Positions 8,993 to 19,540 are shown, counted from the stretch's first letter. The stretch is 64,000 nt of DNA from Sphingobacterium kitahiroshimense (GCF_025961315.1 NZ_JAOQNK010000001.1:5208001-5272000), one strand, 5' to 3'. Notes: generated by a model from the sequence alone, not told the origin. Program-made: numbers and translations.

Positions 8993-11974
8993 ATGAGAGG
9001 ATTTACATTTAAAACAAGTGTATTAAGCTTGTCTTTGCTTTCGTGTTTGAGCGGGATGACAGATCTGCATGCGAGTATGCTGCCGCATAGCAGATGGATC
9101 AAACCCCTTCAACAGGAAGTACGGGGTACTGTGCGCAATGAAAAAGGGGAGATTTTGATTGGTGTGACGGTTCTAGTACCAGGTACCACAATAGGTACAT
9201 CGACATCAGCAGATGGATCATATCGTATTGTTCTTCCCGGTGGGAAGTCTCAATTGGTCTTTTCGATAATCGGGTATACTAGTCAGACATTAACAGTGAC
9301 GGGACAGCAATTGGATGTGCAGATGAAGGATGCGGGTACGGTTTTGGAAGAATTGGTGGTGATCGGTTATGGTAGTTCCACTAAGAAAGATTTGACCGGT
9401 GCTGTTAATACAGTAAGTAGTAAAGATTTTAATGCAGGGTTAGTGGGTTCTCCAGAGCAACTGATCAACGGTAAGACTGCCGGAGTACAGGTGATGTCCA
9501 ATAGTGGGTCGCCTTCTGCAGGTAGTACGATCCGCATTCGTGGCGGAGCATCGCTCAGCGCTAGTAACGATCCCTTGATTGTACTGGATGGTGTTCCTTT
9601 GGAAACGGGCGGGATTAGTGGCAATAGCGGCAATTTTTTAAGTTTGATCAATCCAAATGATATCGAGAGCATGACGGTCTTAAAGGATGCGTCTGCAACT
9701 GCGATCTATGGTTCACGTGCATCCAATGGCGTGTTGTTGATCACGACAAAGAAAGGTAAAGGTGATGCCTTACAGCTCTCGTTTTCTTCTATCGTATCCA
9801 TGCAGAAGGCTTTGGGCGTTCCCGATATGATGTCGCGAGAAGAATTTACAGATCTTATCAATACCAAAGGAACTCCGGCGCAGAAGAATTTGTTGGGTAA
9901 TGCCTCTACTGACTGGCTGGACGAGGTGTTCCAGCAGGCGATGGGCACAGATAACAATTTGAGTTTGCAAGGTAAAATTGCAAAAACGCTGCCGTTTCGG
10001 GCCTCTATAGGTTACTATAATCAGCAAGGGACTTTAAAAACCGATAAGAGCGAACGCATGACAGGTGGAATCGTCCTGACACCCAAATTTTTTGATCAAC
10101 ACTTAGCTGTAAATCTAAATTTGAAAGGTGCTCGTAACAATAATCACTTTGCGAATACCGATGCGATATGGTCTGCGATCGCTTTTAATCCAACGCAGCC
10201 TGTTTATTCGGGTTTAGATGCTTATGGTGGTTATTATGAAAGCCTTGATAATGCCGGTCTTCCTGCTACCGGTGCAAATCTCAATCCGTTGGGCCTGATC
10301 AAACAAGAGAAACATCGTAGTACCGTCAATCGGGCGATCGGAAATCTTGATATGGATTATAAATTTCATTTTTTACCTGAATTAAAAGCTCACGTGACTT
10401 TGGGTTACGATTACGCTGAGGGCAATGGGATAAATCATATTCCAGCTAGTGCCGCAAATAGTTTTATGATTGGGGGTGCATATGATGAATATGAACAGAC
10501 GCTTAAAAATAAGTTGTTTACTGGTTATTTGACTTATAATAAAAATTTTCCCAATCTCAAAAGTACAGTAGAGTTTACTGCAGGGCATGACTATCAGTTT
10601 TGGAGTTCTAAACGACCTGCCATCAGTTATTTTAACGATGTCGGAGATTTGCGATCGACAGGTATTGCTTCGGATGAAAGACATACGTTAATTTCTTGGT
10701 ATGGAAGACTTAATTATAATTACGATAGCCGTTATCTCTTGACAGCAACAATCAGAAAAGATGGAACTTCTAGATTCAGTCCTGAAAATAGGTGGGGAAC
10801 ATTTCCTTCGATCGCTTTGGCTTGGAGACTTTCTGAAGAATCGTTTTTGAAAGAAGTTTCTTTTTTAGATGATCTGAAACTGCGCGGAAGCTATGGTATC
10901 ACGGGGCAGCAGGAAGGTATTGGCAATTATGAGTATCTACCTGTATATACACAAGGTACTCCTTATGCACAATATCGTTTTGGCGATCAGTACCACACGG
11001 TGTACCGTCCATCAGTCTATAACAGAGATCTGCGCTGGGAGACCACAAAAGCATTTAATTATGGTTTAGATTTCTCACTATGGAAAAGTCGGGTATCTGG
11101 TGCAATTGAATATTATACCCGCAAAACGCATGATCTGATTGCTAACGTACCTGTTGCCGCAGGTACAAATTTTGATCAAAATGCAACCATTAATGTCGGG
11201 AATGTGGAAAGCAGAGGCTGGGAGTTTCAGTTGAATACAGTGCCTGTACAGACCGATAACCTACGTTGGGAAGTGAATATTAATGCGACCAAACAGCACA
11301 CGGAAGTAACTAATATTGCGTTGGTTCAAGATGCTGCTTCGGTAGGTACTTATGTCGGGCCGGTGGTCAGTGGACGTGGTATTCAGATCTTGACAACAGG
11401 TTACCAACCTTATATGTTTTATGTATACAAGCAGTTATACGATGATGGAGGGAAACCTTTGGAAGGTATATATGCTGACCTGAATGGTGATGGGGCTATC
11501 GATGAGAAGGACTTATACCGTTATGAATCTCCAGCTGCCAAATGGTTGTTTGGATTTAATACGCAGTTGTCTTACAAAAAATGGACGGCAGCTACGACTT
11601 TGAGAGCTAACCTGGGAAATTATGTATTTAACAATACCAAGATGAACCTGAGCGCATTGGAGACGGTGCAATATGTCGACCCAGCAATCAATAATCTACA
11701 TCGTGATTATTTGAATACAGGATTCCAAAGCAGGCAATATTATTCCGATTATTATGTTGAGAATGCTTCTTTTTTAAGAATGGAAAATTTTTCGTTAGGA
11801 TACAATTTCGGAAAGATCGGAAAGGTGTCTAATTTACGGGTAGGTGCTGTGGTTCAAAACGTTTTCGTAATTAGTAAGTATACAGGGAACGATCCGGAGG
11901 TGCCTAGTGGCTTTGATAGTTCTTTTTATCCACGTTCACGAACATATTCCTTGAGTCTGAATTTAGATTTTTAA
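8993..11974 (+). CDS. SusC-like TonB-dependent outer-membrane transporter (galactan locus)
   Basis: 993 aa from the ATG at 8993, which gives a proper signal peptide (MRGFTFKTSVLSLSLLSCLS...). The frame is open upstream to 8855, but that part spans the hairpin repeats and is not a signal sequence. A carboxypeptidase-D-like domain (about 40-115, GTVRNEKGEILIGVTV...) is followed by the SusC signature ELVVIGYGSSTKKDLTGAV, a TonB plug (to about 250, ending TAIYGSRASNGVLLITTKKGK) and a 22-strand type barrel ending in an aromatic residue (LNLDF). It forms the import pore for oligosaccharides together with the SusD protein encoded 102 bp downstream. Expression probably depends on the HTCS. Confidence 0.95.
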   Translation: MRGFTFKTSVLSLSLLSCLSGMTDLHASMLPHSRWIKPLQQEVRGTVRNEKGEILIGVTVLVPGTTIGTSTSADGSYRIVLPGGKSQLVFSIIGYTSQTLTVTGQQLDVQMKDAGTVLEELVVIGYGSSTKKDLTGAVNTVSSKDFNAGLVGSPEQLINGKTAGVQVMSNSGSPSAGSTIRIRGGASLSASNDPLIVLDGVPLETGGISGNSGNFLSLINPNDIESMTVLKDASATAIYGSRASNGVLLITTKKGKGDALQLSFSSIVSMQKALGVPDMMSREEFTDLINTKGTPAQKNLLGNASTDWLDEVFQQAMGTDNNLSLQGKIAKTLPFRASIGYYNQQGTLKTDKSERMTGGIVLTPKFFDQHLAVNLNLKGARNNNHFANTDAIWSAIAFNPTQPVYSGLDAYGGYYESLDNAGLPATGANLNPLGLIKQEKHRSTVNRAIGNLDMDYKFHFLPELKAHVTLGYDYAEGNGINHIPASAANSFMIGGAYDEYEQTLKNKLFTGYLTYNKNFPNLKSTVEFTAGHDYQFWSSKRPAISYFNDVGDLRSTGIASDERHTLISWYGRLNYNYDSRYLLTATIRKDGTSRFSPENRWGTFPSIALAWRLSEESFLKEVSFLDDLKLRGSYGITGQQEGIGNYEYLPVYTQGTPYAQYRFGDQYHTVYRPSVYNRDLRWETTKAFNYGLDFSLWKSRVSGAIEYYTRKTHDLIANVPVAAGTNFDQNATINVGNVESRGWEFQLNTVPVQTDNLRWEVNINATKQHTEVTNIALVQDAASVGTYVGPVVSGRGIQILTTGYQPYMFYVYKQLYDDGGKPLEGIYADLNGDGAIDEKDLYRYESPAAKWLFGFNTQLSYKKWTAATTLRANLGNYVFNNTKMNLSALETVQYVDPAINNLHRDYLNTGFQSRQYYSDYYVENASFLRMENFSLGYNFGKIGKVSNLRVGAVVQNVFVISKYTGNDPEVPSGFDSSFYPRSRTYSLSLNLDF

Positions 11975-12076
11975 TACTTTTTAATCCATACGTAATGATT
12001 ATTTACCAATAACAGTTGGGAGTCTGAAATACTTATGATCGCTTTATAGCTTTTTTAAAAAATAAATAATATTGCA

Positions 12077-13642
12077 ATGAAAAACTTGAAAATATATAGC
12101 TGTAGTGTCCTATCGATCTTGATGTTGTTGCTTTCATGCACAAAAGATCTGGATCAATATCCTACAGTACAGAATACTTCGGAAGCCGTATATACTTCCG
12201 TAGATGGTTATCGTGCAGTCCTGGCAAAATTATATGCTTCTTTTGCAGTGGCAGGAAATGGCCGCGGTGATGCTGATCCGGATATGGCAGGAGCAACGGC
12301 TTCTTGGGGTTACCTTCGGGTATTCTTTAATCTGCAGGAGGTGCCTACTGATGAGGTTATCTATACTTGGGCCGGTGGTGATAATATGGAAGATATTCAG
12401 TATATAACTTGGGGAGCATCGGATACATGGGTCAATGCCATGTACTATCGGATCTATTATTCTGTGGCACTTTGTAATGAATTTTTGCGGAATGCGACTG
12501 CAGAAAAATTAGCTGCTTTTGATCCTGCGCAGCGTGAGGAGATCGAACGATTTGCCGCAGAAGCACGTTTTTTACGTGCTTTGACTTATAGTCACGCGAT
12601 GGATCTTTACGGTCATGTTCCTTTTGTGACGGAGAAGGATCCAGTTGCTGCATTTTTTCCTCCTCGTATTGAAAGGGCGGATCTTTTTGCTTTTATCGAG
12701 AAAGAGTTGATCGATGTTGCCAATTTGTTACCTGAGCCTCGTCAGAATCAATATGGACGTGTTAGCCGTGCAGCTGCTTGGGCTCTATTAGCTAAAAACT
12801 ATCTTAATGCACAGATCTATACGGGTACAGCGCGTTATGCAGATTGCCTGCTGTATAGTAAAAAAGTAATCGACAGTGGACATGCTTTGCACAATAACTA
12901 CAAACAACTTTTTAATGCGGATAATGATAAAAGGACAAATGAGATTATTTTTCAAATTCAAGCTGATGTGCAACATACCACCAGTTGGGGGGCGACGACT
13001 TACTTAGTTAATGGTCCGATTGTGGGTAGTATGAAAGCGGTTGATTATGGTGTGCTTTCTGGTTGGAATAGTTTTAGAACATTGCGTGAATTTGTCTCTA
13101 TTTTTAATGCGAGCGATAATCGTGGAGATTTTTGGATTACGGGACAAGCACTGGATGTAGATGATCCGGCTTCGTCTAGTCAAGGATATGGGATGGTGAA
13201 ATTTACCAATTTGAATGATGATGGTACCTATAAAACAGATGAAGGTCTGGTGGGTACAGATTTTCCGATGATCCGCTTAGCTGATTGTTATTTAATGTAT
13301 GCCGAAGCGGTGTTACGTGGTGGTGGCGGTCAAATACAGGAAGCTCTCAATCTGGTTAATCAGATTCGCCAAAGAGCTTATGGGGGTGCTACTGGAACCA
13401 TTACGCAGGCGCAGCTTACCTTGGATTTTATTTTGGATGAGCGTGGCAGAGAGCTTTTTTGGGAATGTACCAGAAGAACAGATTTAATCCGCTTTGGACG
13501 ATTTACCGGAAATAGCTATGTATGGCAATGGAAGGGTGGTACTGTCAATGGGCGGAGTGTGGATGAAAAGTTTAATCTTTATCCGATCCCTACGACCGAT
13601 ATGGCCGCGAATCCTAATTTAATACAGAATACAGGTTACTAA
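12077..13642 (+). CDS. SusD/RagB-like surface glycan-binding lipoprotein (galactan locus)
   Basis: 521 aa. Lipobox LLLSC with acylated Cys21. The SusD/RagB fold is indicated by N-terminal TPR-type helices (YRAVLAKLYASFAVAG, RFAAEARFLRALTYSHAMDLYG) and the C-terminal conserved element ILDERGRELFWECTRRTDLIRFGRF with a closing YPIPTTDMAANPNLIQN. It caps the SusC pore and delivers glycan. Gene order susC-susD with the SusE-like gene 32 bp further is standard for such loci. Confidence 0.95.
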   Translation: MKNLKIYSCSVLSILMLLLSCTKDLDQYPTVQNTSEAVYTSVDGYRAVLAKLYASFAVAGNGRGDADPDMAGATASWGYLRVFFNLQEVPTDEVIYTWAGGDNMEDIQYITWGASDTWVNAMYYRIYYSVALCNEFLRNATAEKLAAFDPAQREEIERFAAEARFLRALTYSHAMDLYGHVPFVTEKDPVAAFFPPRIERADLFAFIEKELIDVANLLPEPRQNQYGRVSRAAAWALLAKNYLNAQIYTGTARYADCLLYSKKVIDSGHALHNNYKQLFNADNDKRTNEIIFQIQADVQHTTSWGATTYLVNGPIVGSMKAVDYGVLSGWNSFRTLREFVSIFNASDNRGDFWITGQALDVDDPASSSQGYGMVKFTNLNDDGTYKTDEGLVGTDFPMIRLADCYLMYAEAVLRGGGGQIQEALNLVNQIRQRAYGGATGTITQAQLTLDFILDERGRELFWECTRRTDLIRFGRFTGNSYVWQWKGGTVNGRSVDEKFNLYPIPTTDMAANPNLIQNTGY

Positions 13643-13674
13643 ATGTTTGTATATATTGACCAATAATACTAATT

Positions 13675-14739
13675 ATGAAAAAATTGATTTTTTATACGTT
13701 AGCCTTACTTTTATTCTCCTGTAAAAAGGAGGGTGGCGAACCTGCTGTTTCGGGTTTTCAACCCGCTATCCTACATAGCAGCAAAGTTGATGTGCAGCTT
13801 AATGCGGCCGAAAGTAAAAGTCTTGCTTTGCAGTTTGTATGGGATGAATCACTGTTAACGAGCGCACAGCCAATCGCACAGTCGACGCTTCAGCATACGC
13901 TTCAGCATACGCTTGAGCTAGCGACTGATGCTTCTTTCGTAGTGGTTGATAAAAAGATTGAAACGGTGGCACCATCCTTCAGTTATACCCATGAACAACT
14001 TAATAGTGTTGTCATGGGTATAGGTTTTGAACCGGGTAAAAAGAAAACTTTATATGCCCGCATTTCAACACGATTAGCACGTAATGTAGCGGTATCATAT
14101 AGTAATGTCATCGCGGTAGAGGTGACTGCTTATGAAGCTATTTCTGATGCAAACTATCTCTATATGGCGAACAAAGAATTGACTCAGTTTCCGTGGAAGA
14201 TATGCGCACGTAAGGAAGATGGTTTCTATGATGGATTTGTACAGGTGGACCAATGGTTTAATTTCTACCTGACCAATGAGGAAAGTGCCAATGCATCGGT
14301 TATCTATGGTTCTTACCCAGTTGAGGGTAGTCAATATATCTTGTACAGTGGCAAAGACCGTTGGAATAGTTGGATCAGCAATGGCGGATATCAATACATC
14401 AGTGCTGATGTCAATAAGCTAACTTGGAAAGAAACTCCTATAACATCATTAAGTGTTACCGGTGACTTTAATGGATGGAGTGCAACTGCTACGCCAATGA
14501 CTTATGATCAGTCCACAAAATTATGGAAAGCAACGATTACAAATACAGTCAGTGAACAATGGGGAATCAAAATCTTGATCAATGGGAGCTGGAGCTGGTT
14601 TTTTGGTGCTGGCGAGGAAGTCGGGGCGTGTAGTTTATATACAGCAGATGCCGGTGGATTTGTATATGATAAGGTCGGAACGCATACGCTTGTACTCGAT
14701 TTGAGCGATCCAAAAGCATTTAAATACAGGGTGCAATAA
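13675..14739 (+). CDS. SusE-like outer-membrane glycan-binding lipoprotein
   Basis: 354 aa, lipobox LLFSC with Cys16. The N-terminal Ig-like SusE domain (about 35-150) is followed by a C-terminal carbohydrate-binding-like region containing SVTGDFNGWSATATPMTYD, the SusE/SusF pattern, with aromatic clusters (WSWFFG). It is expected on the cell surface, where it helps hold glycan for the SusC/SusD pair. A 12-bp sequence is repeated at 13885-13920, giving TLQHTLQHTLEL in the first domain. Equivalent to the SusE-type gene found between susD and GH53 in characterised Bacteroides galactan loci. Confidence 0.85.
   Translation: MKKLIFYTLALLLFSCKKEGGEPAVSGFQPAILHSSKVDVQLNAAESKSLALQFVWDESLLTSAQPIAQSTLQHTLQHTLELATDASFVVVDKKIETVAPSFSYTHEQLNSVVMGIGFEPGKKKTLYARISTRLARNVAVSYSNVIAVEVTAYEAISDANYLYMANKELTQFPWKICARKEDGFYDGFVQVDQWFNFYLTNEESANASVIYGSYPVEGSQYILYSGKDRWNSWISNGGYQYISADVNKLTWKETPITSLSVTGDFNGWSATATPMTYDQSTKLWKATITNTVSEQWGIKILINGSWSWFFGAGEEVGACSLYTADAGGFVYDKVGTHTLVLDLSDPKAFKYRVQ
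13885..13920 (+). repeat. 12-bp in-frame tandem repeat within the SusE-like gene
   Basis: ACGCTTCAGCAT is present twice in tandem (13885-13908) and a third, degenerate unit ACGCTTGAGCTA follows. Being 12 bp, gain or loss of a unit keeps the frame. Confidence 0.8.
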
Positions 14740-14794
14740 ACTGTTATTTATGTGATTAGAGATAGCATAATAAATCCAAATTAGAAAAAATGAT

Positions 14795-15823
14795 ATGAAA
14801 AATATACTATTAAATTTACGTTTTTACATACTGTGTTTAGTTCTCAGCTTATCGAGCTGCAGCGACGAAGGTGTGGCGCAGCCAGCACAACAAATGTTGC
14901 ATTTAGCCAAAGGCGCAGATGTGAGCTGGATAACCGAAATGGAGGCTTCGGGAGTGCAGTTTTATAATACGGGTGGAACTTCAGTCGACGGAATGAAACT
15001 GGTCCAGTCCCTTGGGGTGGATGCTGTGCGGTTACGTGTATGGGTAAATCCTAAAAATGGATGGTCGAGTAAGGATGATGTATTAATGAAAGCGCGCCGT
15101 GCAAAGCACCTGGGCATGCGTATTTTGATTGATTTTCATTATAGTGATACTTGGGCAGATCCGGGGCAACAAACAAAACCCGTAGCATGGGTCAATCTAT
15201 CTTTCGATGAATTAAAGATCGCTGTTGCTAAGCACAGTACAGAGGTATTGCAATTATTAAAAGATAACGGGATTAGTCCGGAGTGGGTGCAGGTAGGAAA
15301 TGAAACTGGCAATGGTATGCTTTGGGAGGATGGGAAAGCTTCGGTTAATATGGCCAATTATGCGGCGTTGAATAATGCTGGATATGATGCGGTGAAAACA
15401 GTTTTTCCAAATAGCAAAGTAATCGTACACCTCCAAAACGGTCAGGATAACAATCTTTTCCGTTGGCTTTTTGATGGTCTGAAAGATAATGGAGGAAAAT
15501 GGGATGTGGTTGGGATGTCACTCTATCCGAGTCCAGAAAACTGGAAAGAGTATAACACGGCTATTGTCGCTAATATGAAGGATATGATCGGCAGGTACCA
15601 AAAGGAGGTCATGATCTGTGAGGTCGGTATGAGTTGGGACCAGGAGGAAATTGCAGAATTGTGGCTTCATGAACTGTTTGAGGCTGCAAACCAAATTCCT
15701 AATAATAAAGTGTTGGGCGTATTTTACTGGGAACCTTTGGCTTATGGAGGTTGGAATGGTTATACGCTGGGTGCATTTGATAATAACGGTAGACCGACAA
15801 AAATATGGAATGCTTTTAAATAG
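14795..15823 (+). CDS. GH53 endo-beta-1,4-galactanase lipoprotein
   Basis: 342 aa, lipoprotein with Cys22 (LSLSSC). It cleaves beta-1,4-galactan, the side chain of rhamnogalacturonan I, releasing galacto-oligosaccharides. GH53 hallmarks: KGADVSWITEMEASG at the start, DAVRLRVWVNP, ILIDFHYSDTWADP, acid/base Glu170 in VQVGNETGNGMLW and nucleophile Glu276 in MICEVGMSWD, and the C-terminal FYWEPLAYGGWNGY. The lipid anchor and the position behind SusE suggest surface endo-cleavage before import. This gene defines the likely substrate of the whole locus. Confidence 0.95.
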   Translation: MKNILLNLRFYILCLVLSLSSCSDEGVAQPAQQMLHLAKGADVSWITEMEASGVQFYNTGGTSVDGMKLVQSLGVDAVRLRVWVNPKNGWSSKDDVLMKARRAKHLGMRILIDFHYSDTWADPGQQTKPVAWVNLSFDELKIAVAKHSTEVLQLLKDNGISPEWVQVGNETGNGMLWEDGKASVNMANYAALNNAGYDAVKTVFPNSKVIVHLQNGQDNNLFRWLFDGLKDNGGKWDVVGMSLYPSPENWKEYNTAIVANMKDMIGRYQKEVMICEVGMSWDQEEIAELWLHELFEAANQIPNNKVLGVFYWEPLAYGGWNGYTLGAFDNNGRPTKIWNAFK

Positions 15824-16511
15824 AACTTATAACAGCATAATAATCCGTCTATTTTAACCGCAATAAACTTTTATTTCTTAAGGAAATGAGAAAATGAAGT
15901 TGTGATAACAACGTTACTGCATCACTCCATGAAATAAGTTTAGTTTATTGTCTAATTAACCATCGTTAGTAAAGACCGCTTTTTAAAGTGGTCTTTTTTA
16001 ATATTGTATGTTTTCTTATTCTTAATATTTATAAAATTTGATGAATATCCACATGAGATGGAAAGAATGACGAAAAGGTACTTGCCAAAAAAATAAAGAA
16101 TGAAATTAATGAAGCTTGTTCGGAAGTTACAATAATATATCGTCATTGTTCCGATCCAAAATCGGAAAAAGCCAGTTAGGAATATTAAAATCTCCCAAAA
16201 TAACGCTCCAACAGATTTTGCAACGATTTTCATAAGCTCATATTTTAATCGAAAGACAGTTTTGATTTGGTGAATTTTATTCATTTTCCGCTGATTTATA
16301 TGAGGTTAAAAAAACAATAAAAATTATGTCATCTTCCTTTATGTTAATTGTATTTCTGAATATATTGATGGTTTATTCTTGTTTTTCAATAAAATTTATT
16401 GTTATCATGTGTCTTGGTTGTATATTATGTTGTTTATTGCGAATATTGTTGTAAATAATACTTTTTATTATTGATTATCTGCTACCAATCACATTTTAAA
16501 ATAATATTTTT
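15824..16511. other. 688-bp intergenic region with a terminator and a doubtful minus-strand frame
   Basis: Very AT-rich. It holds the terminator at 15972. A minus-strand frame from 16284 to 15952 would encode 110 hydrophobic, Phe-rich residues; its 3' end runs through the terminator, it has no recognisable family and its composition is that of AT-rich spacer, so I do not call it. Nothing else is evident before the M16 gene. Confidence 0.6.
15972..15998 (+). terminator. Terminator of the galactan locus
   Basis: AAGACCGCTTT pairs with AAAGTGGTCTT (one G-T pair), followed by a T run. Confidence 0.85.
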
Positions 16512-19451
16512 ATGAACAGAGTACTAAAAACAGTAGGATATGTTTATCTATTGTTTATTACCAGTAGCTCCTTTGCACAAAGCACAAAGTTTCAGTGGAA
16601 GGAGACTACTGACGGTGGCTATGCTTACCGATATGTAACCAACGATCCAGTCCAGACACGTTTTTATAAGTTAAAAAATGGATTAACGGTTATCCTTAGC
16701 CCCAATGCAAAGCAACCCCGTATTCAGGCTTATATTGCTACAAAAGCTGGTAGTAAAACCGATCCTAAGGAGCATACTGGTTTGGCACATTACCTAGAGC
16801 ATATGCTTTTTAAGGGGACAGATAAATTTGGAAGTTTAGACTGGTCTAAAGAGAAGCCTTTGTTGGATCAAGTTGATAATCTTTATGAGAAATACAATCA
16901 TAGTAAAGACGAAGCAGAGCGTACAGCTATTTATAAAGAAATAGATCGTGTATCGGGAGAGGCTGCCAAATATGCTATTCCAAACGAATATGATAAGTTA
17001 ATGAGCAGTATGGGTTCAAAAGGAACCAATGCGTTTACTTCGTTTGAGCAGACTGTATATGTGGAAGATATTCCTAACAATGTTATTGATAAATATTTGG
17101 CTGTTCAGGCAGAAAGATTTCGAAATCCTATCCTTCGTCTATTCCATACCGAACTGGAGTCAGTATATGAAGAGAAGAACATTAGTTTGGACAACGATAA
17201 TAGAAAATCAATTGAGGCCATATTTGCAGCTATGTTCCCGAATAACAATTACGGAAAACAAACGGTTTTAGGTTCGGTAGAGCATTTAAAAAACCCGTCA
17301 TTAAAAGCTATCCGTGAATATTATAACACTTATTATGTTCCTAATAATATGGGGATTATCATGTCGGGTGATTTTAATCCTACAGATGTTATTATGCGTA
17401 TTGATAACGCATTTTCCGCGATGAAATCGAAACCGGTTCCTGCGTATACCTTTGAAAACGAGCAGCCGATTACAAGTCCAATTTCAAAAACGATTCTTGG
17501 TCCATCTTCGGAATATCTATTGATGGGATTTCGTTTTCCGGGAGCTGCCAATCCGGATGCTCAGATACTTAATTTGATGGCCAATGTACTGACTAATGGA
17601 TCTGCAGGGTTGATCGATTTAGATCTTGTGAAATCGCAAAAACTATTAGGGGCAGGAGCATTTCCATATGTACTGAAAGATTATTCCATGCTGATTCTTC
17701 AGGGTAACCCTGGAGCAGGTCAGAATCTGGAGGATGTCAAGAAACTGTTGTTGCTCGAACTGGACAAGTTGAGAAAAGGTGAGTTTTCAGAAGAACTCCT
17801 TACTTCGATTGTTAATAATGAAAAGAAATCACAGATTAAACTTTTTGAAAGTTATAACAGTATAGCGGAGCAACTCATGTCAAGTTTTACTTCTGAACTG
17901 GACTGGGCAAAGGAATTGGCTTATACCGATCGCTTATCCACTATTACTAAAGACGATATTGTCCGTTTCGCCAATAAGTATCTTTCCGATATTAACTATG
18001 TGACGATCTTGAAGCAGAAGGGCCAGGATGCTGCTATTGAAAAAGTTGTTAAACCGGCAATTACCCCGATCACTGTTAATCGGAATGTTGAATCGGCATT
18101 TTTGAAACAGATCAATGCCATGCCTGAGCAAGATATTAAAGCGAAATGGCTTGATTATAATACAGATCTATCAAAATCAAAATTGCAGGATCTGGAAGTA
18201 CTTGCTGTTCAAAATAAAGAAAATGAACTTTTTAGTCTAACTTATCAATTTGATTTTGGACGTTGGGACAATAAGTTATTGGGGCTAGCGGTAGGATATC
18301 TGGAGTTTTTAGGTACAAAAGATAAAACTAGTGAAGAGTTTAGTCAAGCATTTTATAAACTGGCTTCCGATTTTACGGCAGGTTCGGGTAACGAAGAAAG
18401 TAAAATTTCCATCGCTGGTCTGAATAGTAATTTTAAAGAATCTGTAGGTCTATTACACGATCTGTTGCATCATTGTACTGTTAATGAGGAAGCATTCAAG
18501 GCGTATATCGGGCGTTTGAAAAAATCTCGTGCAAATGCGAAAGAGAATAAGGCCGCAATCATGGAGGGACTAAAATCTTACGCAAAATATGGTGCTAAAA
18601 ATCCATTTAATTACACATATACGGATGAGGAATTAGATGGATTAAAGGCCGCTGATCTGGTTTCTTTATTACATAATCTGGCCAAAGCAAAACATACAAT
18701 ATTGTACTATGGTCCGTTGGCGGTAAATGATTTAGTGAAAAATTTAAAACCGCTGAAAAGTAATGATGTTTCATACTTTACAATCGAAAAAGGTCTGAAA
18801 TTTGAGGAAAAGCCAACAGATAAAAATCAAGTGTTATTTGCCCAATATCCGATGAAACAGGCTGAAGTATTTTGGTTTAGAAACGCAGGTCTATTTGATA
18901 AGAACCAAATGCCAACAGTTTCTTTTTTTAATGGATATTTTGGCGGAGGAATGGGAAGCATCGTGTTTCAAACGTTACGTGAATCCAAAGCTTTAGCCTA
19001 TACAACCTATGCTTACTACGGACAGCCTCAAAAGAAGCAAAACCACAGCATGGTCGGTGCTTATATTGGTACGCAAACCGATAAATTTAAAGATGCTGTA
19101 GTTGGAATGAATGAATTATTGAATGAGTTACCAGAGTCAACTGTAGGTCTGGAATCTGTGCGTACTAATCTGATGAAGTCAATGGCAAGCGAGCGAATCA
19201 CTGGTTCAGCAATTCTGTCGAGTTATCTGGGAGCGCAGCGTCTTGGACTTTCGGAAGATTCGAGAAAAGTGATTTATGAAAAAATACCTGAACTAACTTA
19301 TAATGACCTAAAAGTTTTTCATGCGAATAATATGAGTCATAAACCGTATATCTATTGTATCCTAGGTGATGAAAAAGATTTGAAAGAAGAAGATATGATA
19401 GGGCTTGGAAACATAAGTAAAATCAATCTTAAAGAGATTTTTGGATACTAA
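16512..19451 (+). CDS. Secreted M16 (pitrilysin/insulinase) zinc metallopeptidase
   Basis: 979 aa with signal peptide (residues 1-22, ending SSFAQ). The inverted zinc motif HYLEH is at residues 93-97 (His93, Glu96, His97) and the third ligand Glu lies in VYEEKN near 220. It is a full-length two-halved M16 protein: the active half is N-terminal, and the inactive half (about 540-979) carries the R/Y-type substrate element FGGGMGSIVFQTLRESKALAYTTYAYYG. It degrades peptides in the periplasm. The DsbD-N-like gene follows after 89 bp, so the two may be co-transcribed. Confidence 0.95.
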   Translation: MNRVLKTVGYVYLLFITSSSFAQSTKFQWKETTDGGYAYRYVTNDPVQTRFYKLKNGLTVILSPNAKQPRIQAYIATKAGSKTDPKEHTGLAHYLEHMLFKGTDKFGSLDWSKEKPLLDQVDNLYEKYNHSKDEAERTAIYKEIDRVSGEAAKYAIPNEYDKLMSSMGSKGTNAFTSFEQTVYVEDIPNNVIDKYLAVQAERFRNPILRLFHTELESVYEEKNISLDNDNRKSIEAIFAAMFPNNNYGKQTVLGSVEHLKNPSLKAIREYYNTYYVPNNMGIIMSGDFNPTDVIMRIDNAFSAMKSKPVPAYTFENEQPITSPISKTILGPSSEYLLMGFRFPGAANPDAQILNLMANVLTNGSAGLIDLDLVKSQKLLGAGAFPYVLKDYSMLILQGNPGAGQNLEDVKKLLLLELDKLRKGEFSEELLTSIVNNEKKSQIKLFESYNSIAEQLMSSFTSELDWAKELAYTDRLSTITKDDIVRFANKYLSDINYVTILKQKGQDAAIEKVVKPAITPITVNRNVESAFLKQINAMPEQDIKAKWLDYNTDLSKSKLQDLEVLAVQNKENELFSLTYQFDFGRWDNKLLGLAVGYLEFLGTKDKTSEEFSQAFYKLASDFTAGSGNEESKISIAGLNSNFKESVGLLHDLLHHCTVNEEAFKAYIGRLKKSRANAKENKAAIMEGLKSYAKYGAKNPFNYTYTDEELDGLKAADLVSLLHNLAKAKHTILYYGPLAVNDLVKNLKPLKSNDVSYFTIEKGLKFEEKPTDKNQVLFAQYPMKQAEVFWFRNAGLFDKNQMPTVSFFNGYFGGGMGSIVFQTLRESKALAYTTYAYYGQPQKKQNHSMVGAYIGTQTDKFKDAVVGMNELLNELPESTVGLESVRTNLMKSMASERITGSAILSSYLGAQRLGLSEDSRKVIYEKIPELTYNDLKVFHANNMSHKPYIYCILGDEKDLKEEDMIGLGNISKINLKEIFGY

Positions 19452-19540
19452 TAATTTTAATAGAAAAAGATTTTTGATAGCTTGTTTTAAGCTAAATAGA
19501 ATATTATTTCAATCTTAAAAATAAACTTAATTTATATATC

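Noticed and set aside
15952..16284. Minus-strand frame of 110 codons with hydrophobic residues
   Set aside because: Its end overlaps the galactan-locus terminator; composition follows AT-rich DNA; no recognisable domain. Not excluded, but unsupported.
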